From Desulfobacterales bacterium (GTDB lineage Bacteria > Desulfobacterota > Desulfobacteria > Desulfobacterales > Desulfobacteraceae), in assembly GCA_022361095.1 (NCBI GenBank), contig JAKSBO010000604.1, positions 1 to 21,123 on the forward strand: a stretch of 21,123 nucleotides of DNA. The letters run 5' to 3'. Position 1 is the stretch's first letter. Each line of letters opens with the position of its first letter. The notes under the pieces were generated by a model. It was not told the DNA's origin. It saw nothing but the letters and a program-made list of their open reading frames with translations, and ran no database searches. The position numbers and the translations under genes are program-made. Positions 15,994 through 21,123 of the stretch are shown piece after piece.

Positions 15994-17257
15994 TTACTTC
16001 TAAGCCTCCCATGTACGGTACCAGTGCCTTGGGCACTTTGACGGTTCCGTCTTCCATTTGATAGTTTTCAAGAATTGCTGCAAAGGTCCTGCCAACGGCC
16101 AGTCCGGACCCGTTCAGGGTGTGGCAGAACTCAGGTTTTTTGACATTTTCCCGTCTGAATCGGATGTTTGCCCGCCTGGCCTGGAAATCAAGGCAGTTTG
16201 AACATGAAGAGATCTCTCTGTATTTATCCTGGCCGGGCATCCAGACTTCAATGTCATAGGTTTTGGTGGCGGAAAATCCTAAGTCCCCGGTGCACAGGGT
16301 CACCACCTGGTAGGGCAGTTCCAGACGCTGGAGAATATCCTCTGCATTGGCCAATAATGATTCAAGCTCATCAAATGAGGTTTCAGGAGAGGTGATTTTT
16401 ACCATTTCCACCTTGTTGAACTGGTGGTGACGAATCAGTCCTTTGGTATCTTTGCCGTAGGAGCCTGCTTCGGACCTGAAACAGGGGGTGAATCCCGTGA
16501 ATTTTATGGGCAGCTTGGATTCATCCAAAATTTCTCCGGCCGGGATGTTGGTCATGGGGACCTCTGATGTGGGGATCAGGTAGTAATCCCACCCCTCAAG
16601 CTTAAAGAGATCTTCTTCAAATTTAGGCAACTGGCCCGTGCCGGTCATGGTCTCCCTGTTGACAATAAACGGCGGTAGAATTTCCGTATACCCGTGTTCC
16701 GTGACGTGAACATCCAGCATAAAATTAATTAAAGCCCGTTCCAGACGTGCGCCTGCACCCATGTAAAGAGGAAATCTGGAGCCGGCAAGTTTTGCGGCAC
16801 ACTTAAGGTCGAGAATACCCAGATTTTCGGCAAGGTCGGCATGGTCCTTGATTTGAAAATCAAAGGACCGGGGGGAGCCCCATGTCTTTTCATGCCGGTT
16901 TTCAGTGTCATCCTTTCCCATGGGGACATCTTCATGGGGCAGATTGGGTATGTTTATAAGAAAATCCTTGATCCAGGCCTCCAGTTCATTCAGCGTTTTG
17001 TTCATTTCCTTGATCTGTGCGGAAACGCCTTTCATCTTATCGATGCTTGGCTGGGCGTCCTGGCCGGATTTCTTCATTTTGGCTATTTCATCGGAAACAG
17101 TATTTCTTAGATGGCGTAACTCTTCAATATCAATCAAAAGGGCTTTTCTTTTTTCCTCATTTTCTAGAAATGGGGAAAAATCAATGTTTGCCCGGCGTTT
17201 TTTCATGCCCTGGACAACAGTATCCAGGTCGTTTTTAATCAATTTTAGATCAAGCAT
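15977..17257 (-). CDS. serS: Seryl-tRNA synthetase (426 aa)
   Basis: This class II aminoacyl-tRNA synthetase charges tRNA-Ser (and tRNA-Sec where present). The N-terminal long antiparallel coiled coil that grips the tRNA variable arm spans about 25-105. The catalytic core carries the serine-pocket segment '[12 protein letters not shown]', motif 2 '[20 protein letters not shown]' and motif 3 '[19 protein letters not shown]'. Length is normal for bacteria. AGGA lies 11 bases before ATG 17257. It is the first gene of a packed minus-strand operon with thrC, the LysM protein and the pilotin-like protein. Confidence 0.97.
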   Translation of the reverse strand: MLDLKLIKNDLDTVVQGMKKRRANIDFSPFLENEEKRKALLIDIEELRHLRNTVSDEIAKMKKSGQDAQPSIDKMKGVSAQIKEMNKTLNELEAWIKDFLINIPNLPHEDVPMGKDDTENRHEKTWGSPRSFDFQIKDHADLAENLGILDLKCAAKLAGSRFPLYMGAGARLERALINFMLDVHVTEHGYTEILPPFIVNRETMTGTGQLPKFEEDLFKLEGWDYYLIPTSEVPMTNIPAGEILDESKLPIKFTGFTPCFRSEAGSYGKDTKGLIRHHQFNKVEMVKITSPETSFDELESLLANAEDILQRLELPYQVVTLCTGDLGFSATKTYDIEVWMPGQDKYREISSCSNCLDFQARRANIRFRRENVKKPEFCHTLNGSGLAVGRTFAAILENYQMEDGTVKVPKALVPYMGGLEVIEHES

Positions 17258-17342
17258 TTTTGATTTTGTCCTGCATGATTATAGGGTTGAAGGGTGGCTG
17301 GTTATAATATTTTCACAATTATATTCAGATAACACGGGCCAT

Positions 17343-17397
17343 GTAAACAGTCAATGATTATTGCCGGTTGACAATTACCGGACAGTGTTTACTGTTT
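17343..17397 (+). promoter_or_regulatory. Candidate promoter with nested dyads upstream of the cyclo-ligase gene
   Basis: A perfect -35 TTGACA (17368-17373) is followed after 16 bases by TACTGT (17390-17395), a poor -10. Around it are inverted pairs: CCGGT/ACCGG (17364-17368 and 17377-17381), AAACAGT/ACTGTTT (17345-17351 and 17391-17397) and GTAAACA/TGTTTAC (17343-17349 and 17386-17392). The arrangement looks like an operator overlapping the promoter. The 178-base spacer 17258-17435 also has to hold the serS promoter. Confidence 0.35.
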
Positions 17398-17435
17398 TTC
17401 AAAAATTTATTGTGCAATAATCTAAGGAAACGATT

Positions 17436-18023
17436 ATGGATGAAGCGAAAAGTGCTAAAAGCAGTGTATTAAGCCAAGTGGCTGAGCGTATGAACTCCTT
17501 GTCCCCGGAACAGATTGAAGAAAAATACAATACGATTGAAAATAAATTGTTTGAGTTTGCGAATTTTTTAGAATCCCATCAGGTGTTCCTGTACCCCCCG
17601 GGGAGTAAAGAAATTCCTAGCGAAAAAATTATCCGGAAGGCAATGGATATAGAAAAGAGTATTATCCTTCCGGTATTCACGGATGTTAAAAATACGTTTC
17701 TTTTGTATAAAATTAGTAACTTTGACAAGGATCTTGTTTCCAACGCCCATGATATGCTTGAGCCCAATCCGGAACGGTGCAAGAAAATAGCTCTGGATGA
17801 TGTTGACATTGCCATTATCCCGGGCCTGGCCTTTGATGACAAGGGTGGCCGTATGGGGTTCGGGAACAACTACTATTCAAAATTGATTACAAAGTTGCCG
17901 GAAACCTGCCGTAAGGTCGCCTTGGCCTATGAAGAGCAAATTGTTGACCAGATTCAGATGGAGTCAAGAAAATACACGGTGGATATTATCATAACCGATT
18001 CCCGGGTAATTTATAAGATTTAG
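17436..18023 (+). CDS. 5-formyltetrahydrofolate cyclo-ligase family protein, diverged (195 aa)
   Basis: The family converts 5-formyl-THF to 5,10-methenyl-THF using ATP, salvaging folate. The family core is recognisable: 'DVDIAIIPGLAFDDKGGRMG' (123-141) and C-terminal 'KYTVDIIITD'. Length is usual. Several normally conserved positions differ: the glycine-rich ATP/folate loop, canonically GYGGGYYDR, reads GFGNNYYSK (141-149), losing two glycines and the aspartate, and the N-terminal K-x-x-L-R type ATP-contact motif is not evident. It may be a diverged but active enzyme or a family member with another role. AAGGAAACG precedes ATG 17436. It stands alone between a divergent serS operon and a convergent channel gene. 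Confidence 0.75.
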   Translation: MDEAKSAKSSVLSQVAERMNSLSPEQIEEKYNTIENKLFEFANFLESHQVFLYPPGSKEIPSEKIIRKAMDIEKSIILPVFTDVKNTFLLYKISNFDKDLVSNAHDMLEPNPERCKKIALDDVDIAIIPGLAFDDKGGRMGFGNNYYSKLITKLPETCRKVALAYEEQIVDQIQMESRKYTVDIIITDSRVIYKI

Positions 18024-18050
18024 TAATCCGGAAAGGCAGAATTTAAAGGG

Positions 18051-18100
18051 GGCTCGCAAAAATAATAGTCACACAGCATTTGCCTTAGATTTTGCGGGCC
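18051..18100. terminator. Stem-loop between convergent genes
   Basis: GGCTCGCAAAA (18051-18061) pairs with TTTTGCGGGCC (18090-18100), 11 bp with one G-T wobble and a 28-base loop. T runs lie on the 3' side in both directions. It abuts the stop of the channel gene at 18102 and likely ends transcription from both sides. Confidence 0.45.
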
Positions 18101-18101
18101 T

Positions 18102-19103
18102 TTACATATTATCCAAGGCATGCCTGAATGCCTTCAAGTCTTCGGTTTTTCCCATGACAATCAATGTATCCCGGGGGTGGATAATCGTTTCAAAATGGGG
18201 GGCGAATTCCATGTGCCCTGATTTCTCTTTGATTGCGATGATGATCAGGTTGTAAGTTTGCCGGATCCCCGAATCCTTAAGGGGTTTTCCTGCATAAGTC
18301 GATGTCTCCGGTACAAAAGCCTCTTCAATCTGTATGGCATCGCTTTCCCGGGACAGTGCTGTGTTCAGAAAGTTGGAAACCGTGGGACGCAACAATTTCA
18401 ATCCCATGGAAACCCCGCCGATATCATAGGGGGATTCCACCTGGGTGGCACCGGCCACATATAGTTTTTTTCTCACCATGGGGCTTGATGCCCGGGCCAT
18501 AATATATATGTCGGGATTGAGCTGTCTGGCTGTAAGCACCAGGAACACATTTGCCGTATCCGTTGCAAGGGCTGCCACCAGCGCCTTTGCCCGGTCGATG
18601 CCGGCTTTCTCCAGAATATCCTCGTTGCCGGCATCCCCGATAATATAATGAATTTTATCCTTTTCCAGGATCTCTTTAAGTTCTTCACTTTGTTCCACCA
18701 CAACAATGTCCCGGGTATCTTCTGCAACGAATTTGCACAGGACTCTGCCGATGCGGCCGTACCCGCAAACAATGTAATGATTGTTCATTTTTTTTATTTT
18801 GCTGTTCAAACGTTGCCTCCCCAGCATGCTTTTAATTTCACCATCCACCACCGAACTGATGAAAACGCCGCATAGATACAGAAAATATCCTACGCCTGTA
18901 AATATCAGGAAGATAGTGAATAACCGCCCACTGTCAGACATGTCGTGGACCTCGAGAAAACCAACTGTGCTCAGGGTTATGGCCGTCATATAGGCCGAAT
19001 CCAAAAGCCCCCAGCCTTCAATGGCCATGTAACCGGTGGTGCCGAGTATATAAAACAGAATTGCGATAAATACGCTTAACTTCATTTTAGAGGTTTTATC
19101 CAT
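18102..19103 (-). CDS. Two-helix potassium channel with RCK (TrkA-N/TrkA-C) domain (333 aa)
   Basis: Layout of MthK-like channels: TM1 (about 9-29), pore helix and filter (about 36-52), TM2 (about 62-85), then an RCK domain with the Rossmann motif 'IVCGYGRIGR' (111-120), an acidic residue after beta-2 ('VVVEQSEE') and a TrkA-C domain (about 250-333). Four subunits form the pore; the RCK domains gate it in response to ligands such as Ca2+ or nucleotides. The filter reads S-T-V-G-F-L-E (45-51), whereas the usual K+ signature is T-V-G-Y/F-G-D/E: leucine replaces the second glycine. The start ATG 19103 has no clear ribosome-binding site; ATG 19085 is an alternative. The spacer 19104-19242 to pcm shows nothing definite. 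Confidence 0.88.
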   Translation of the reverse strand: MDKTSKMKLSVFIAILFYILGTTGYMAIEGWGLLDSAYMTAITLSTVGFLEVHDMSDSGRLFTIFLIFTGVGYFLYLCGVFISSVVDGEIKSMLGRQRLNSKIKKMNNHYIVCGYGRIGRVLCKFVAEDTRDIVVVEQSEELKEILEKDKIHYIIGDAGNEDILEKAGIDRAKALVAALATDTANVFLVLTARQLNPDIYIMARASSPMVRKKLYVAGATQVESPYDIGGVSMGLKLLRPTVSNFLNTALSRESDAIQIEEAFVPETSTYAGKPLKDSGIRQTYNLIIIAIKEKSGHMEFAPHFETIIHPRDTLIVMGKTEDLKAFRHALDNM

Positions 19104-19242
19104 GGCATTTTATTTACTTTTACTGACGGGTAAATGCAAGGGAAAGATGAATGCTGTTGTTTATCATAACCGCACTGGTTGCAGGCGTTAAACCCGTTTT
19201 CTAATGCTTGACGGCCCTGGTGGTTGCTGGTATTAAAAGGCC

Positions 19243-19899
19243 ATGACCGACGAATCTACAAAATTTTCGCATTGGCGCAGGGATATGGTGGAAAAACAGA
19301 TCATTGCCAGGGGAATAACCGATCCCCTGGTGATTCAGGCCATGCTCAAGGTGCCCCGCCATCTGTTTGTCAGTGAGGCTCTGGTGGACAGCGCTTATGG
19401 TGATTTCCCGCTGCCCATCGGTGAGGGGCAGACCATCTCCCAGCCTTTTATCATCGCCGAAATGACCCAGGGCCTGACCCTGACAGGTCAGGAACGAGTC
19501 CTTGAGATCGGCACCGGTTCCGGTTACCAGGCTGCCGTATTGTCCCGTATTGTTTACAGGGTGTATACCATTGAACGGAACAATACCCTCTATCTGCGGA
19601 CCCGGAAACTGTTTGACCGCCTGAAATACCATAATATCGTTACCCGCTATTCCGACGGCACCCAGGGATGGAAAGCCGAAAGCCCCTTTGATGCCATTCT
19701 TGTTACGGCCGGGGGGAACCGGATACCTGAACCTTTAGTCAACCAGTTGGTTGAGGGCGGACGGCTGATCATTCCCGTGGGGGGGCTGCATTCCCAGGAA
19801 CTTTTACGTATTGAAAGAACCGGAACCGGCATTAGAACGGCCAATCTGGGGGGCTGCCGTTTTGTGAAGCTTATTGGCGAACACGGATGGCCGTCGTAA
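19243..19899 (+). CDS. pcm: Protein-L-isoaspartate O-methyltransferase (218 aa)
   Basis: This enzyme methylates isoaspartyl residues in aged proteins using S-adenosylmethionine, starting their repair. Motifs: 'GEGQTISQPFIIAEMTQ' (60-76), containing the family's TISQP substrate-site signature, SAM motif I 'VLEIGTGSGYQAAVLS' (86-101), the acidic residue of motif post-I ('VYTIERN'), motif II 'FDAILVTAGG' and motif III 'EGGRLIIPVG'. Length is usual. AAAAGG lies just before ATG 19243. A palindromic hairpin follows within 4 bases of the stop codon. Confidence 0.95.
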   Translation: MTDESTKFSHWRRDMVEKQIIARGITDPLVIQAMLKVPRHLFVSEALVDSAYGDFPLPIGEGQTISQPFIIAEMTQGLTLTGQERVLEIGTGSGYQAAVLSRIVYRVYTIERNNTLYLRTRKLFDRLKYHNIVTRYSDGTQGWKAESPFDAILVTAGGNRIPEPLVNQLVEGGRLIIPVGGLHSQELLRIERTGTGIRTANLGGCRFVKLIGEHGWPS

Positions 19900-19902
19900 G
19901 CC

Positions 19903-19963
19903 TTTGAACACAAAGTCGCCCACCTGCAAAGCCCCAGGCGGGCAACTCTGCGTCAAAACACGG
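19903..19963. repeat. Compact hairpin related to the 2437/3307 repeats
   Basis: The left arm (19903-19926, TTTGAACACAAAGTCGCCCA and on to CCTG) pairs, allowing G-T pairs, with the right arm 19935-19957 that ends in GCGTCAAA. The left arm shares TTTGAAC...CCCACCTGC with copy 2, and the right side shares GGGCAACT..GCGTC.AAACAC.GGG with the end of copy 2, while the inner stem is missing. It follows the pcm stop codon and could end that transcript. Confidence 0.55.
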
Positions 19964-20011
19964 GTTGCTGCTTAGGTACTTATCAACTCACCTGTATTGA
20001 GGTTAATTTTC

Positions 20012-21123
20012 ATGTCTTATTCTTCTGCTTCGGCTGCCATAAAAGAGTTGCTTATGGGGTTCTGTTTAGGGGTTGCCAATATTATCCCGGGGGTTTCCGG
20101 GGGGACCTTTCTGCTGGTGTTCGGGATATATGAACGGGTATTTTTAATTTTAAACCAGATTAACAGATCCTTTGTCTTTAAATGCCTTGAACTTGTTTTT
20201 TTCTGTTTCCGGCGGCCGGTCCCGGGGGTTAAAAATGTGTATGCCTTTTCCAGGGAAACCGGCTTTTTCTTCCTGTTTAAACTTGCCGCCGGAGCCGTTG
20301 CGGCCATCCTTGCCCTCTCCAGTCTGATGAAATATCTTTTACTTCATCATTTCAGTGTCACCTATTCTCTTTTTTTCGGTTTGATTCTGGTTTCAATCAT
20401 TATACCGATAAAGATGCTCAGGCGTTTTGATGCCTGGGCCGTGCTTTGCCTTCTGGCCGGTATCGGCCTTACCGTGTGGATATCAGCCATGGTCAATCCC
20501 TATGATAAGGTCAAGGTGAAGTCCGATCACCTTGCCCGGGCCTTCCAGGTCCAGGCCGCTTCCGCTGAAGGGCAGGGCCCTGGATCAGAACCGGGAAAAA
20601 CGGCTTCAACGGTCCAAGGGTATTCTTCCGGGGACTATCTGTATATTGCACTTTGCGGTGCCCTTGCCATTTCCGCTACCGTGCTGCCGGGGGTCAGCGG
20701 TTCCCTGGTGTTGATTTTAATGGGGAGTTATTTTGACGTTATTTCAGCTATTTCCGACTTAAAGTCGTTTCATTTGGAGACCGTTGGCTTTCTGGGGATA
20801 TTTGGTTTGGGGGTCATTTTCGGCGGTCTTTTGTTTGCCCGGCTGGTCAGTTTTGTTCTTTCCCGGTTTTATAACGCGACTATGGGTTTTTTAGGCGGCC
20901 TGATGGCAGGTTCGCTTTATGCGTTGTGGCCCTTTAAAAAGACCGTGATCATGGCCCAGCAGTATGTGAAACAGGGCGGGGAGGTCATCAGGCTTGAGAA
21001 TGTGGCGGTGCAGACCAATATCAATGTTCTTCCAACCAGTCATGATCCGGTGATTGCCGCTGTTATTTTTTTTGTACTTGGCGGTATTATCATGATGTTT
21101 TTTGTCAGAAATGAGAGCGCTCC
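20012..21123 (+). CDS. DUF368 polytopic membrane protein, undecaprenyl-phosphate translocase family (3' end missing)
   Basis: 370 codons are visible. The protein begins MSYSSASAAIKELLMGFCLG and has two related membrane motifs, 'GVANIIPGVSGGTFLLVFGI' near residue 21 and 'TVLPGVSGSLVLILMGSY' in the second half, showing the internal duplication of DUF368. A hydrophilic segment of about 45 residues ('NPYDKVKVKSDHLARAFQ' to 'SSGDY') separates the halves. Members of this family (PopT) return the lipid carrier undecaprenyl phosphate across the cytoplasmic membrane during cell-wall and glycan synthesis. Start: ATG 20012 with GAGG 10 bases upstream. The gene is cut by the window end, probably close to its stop judging by the last membrane helix. 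Confidence 0.88.
   Translation, partial: MSYSSASAAIKELLMGFCLGVANIIPGVSGGTFLLVFGIYERVFLILNQINRSFVFKCLELVFFCFRRPVPGVKNVYAFSRETGFFFLFKLAAGAVAAILALSSLMKYLLLHHFSVTYSLFFGLILVSIIIPIKMLRRFDAWAVLCLLAGIGLTVWISAMVNPYDKVKVKSDHLARAFQVQAASAEGQGPGSEPGKTASTVQGYSSGDYLYIALCGALAISATVLPGVSGSLVLILMGSYFDVISAISDLKSFHLETVGFLGIFGLGVIFGGLLFARLVSFVLSRFYNATMGFLGGLMAGSLYALWPFKKTVIMAQQYVKQGGEVIRLENVAVQTNINVLPTSHDPVIAAVIFFVLGGIIMMFFVRNESA

Noticed and set aside
17258..17435. 6S RNA gene upstream of the cyclo-ligase, as in gammaproteobacteria
   Set aside because: The spacer must hold two divergent promoters and I see no long closed stem with a central bubble across it.
1..21123. CRISPR array, prophage, insertion sequence or tRNA/rRNA gene
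   Set aside because: No regularly spaced direct repeats, transposase, integrase, phage structural genes or RNA gene folds were recognised anywhere in the window.

Overview
The window looks like a chromosomal segment of an anaerobic, Gram-negative member of the Desulfobacterota, most likely the Desulfobacteraceae. This is inferred from the style of the proteins, the pilMNOPQ cluster with secretin and lipoproteins (which implies an outer membrane), the Fur/FeoA iron module and the intergenic repeats. No taxonomic marker such as rRNA is present. I see no phage, transposase, CRISPR array, tRNA or rRNA. The content is mainly housekeeping and envelope biology, with a few unusual features.

Left part (1-3799): the 5' part of an SPFH-domain gene of the YdjI type (minus strand) diverges from a single-chain Fur-FeoA-FeoA fusion (828-1799). 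Next come a secreted double-SH3 protein (1980-2435) and a membrane-anchored TPR protein (2614-3309). Both of the last two genes are followed directly by copies of a palindromic intergenic repeat. A very strong bidirectional terminator (3484-3520) and an AT-rich spacer with two near-identical palindromes separate this part from the next.

Middle part (3800-14490): a minus-strand two-component system, consisting of an NtrC-type response regulator and a membrane histidine kinase, diverges from the plus-strand type IV pilus alignment and secretin operon pilM-pilN-pilO-pilP-pilQ, whose junctions overlap or nearly touch. Converging on pilQ are a TPR lipoprotein resembling the PilF/PilW pilotin and a double-LysM periplasmic protein. 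Together these can form the cytoplasm-to-outer-membrane trunk of the pilus machine: PilM ring, PilN/PilO, PilP, PilQ, pilotin and a peptidoglycan anchor.

Right part (14494-21123): the LysM and TPR genes sit at the end of a tightly packed minus-strand operon headed by serS (seryl-tRNA synthetase) and thrC (threonine synthase, starting at TTG inside serS). Beyond it lie a diverged 5-formyltetrahydrofolate cyclo-ligase, an RCK-regulated potassium channel with an altered selectivity filter, pcm (protein-L-isoaspartate methyltransferase), a short hairpin related to the left-hand repeats, and a DUF368 membrane protein (undecaprenyl-phosphate translocase family) that runs off the window end.

The best candidates for something not fully described are the Fur-FeoA-FeoA fusion, the stop-codon-abutting structured repeats, and the serS-thrC-LysM-pilotin operon. 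None clearly amounts to a new multi-gene system.
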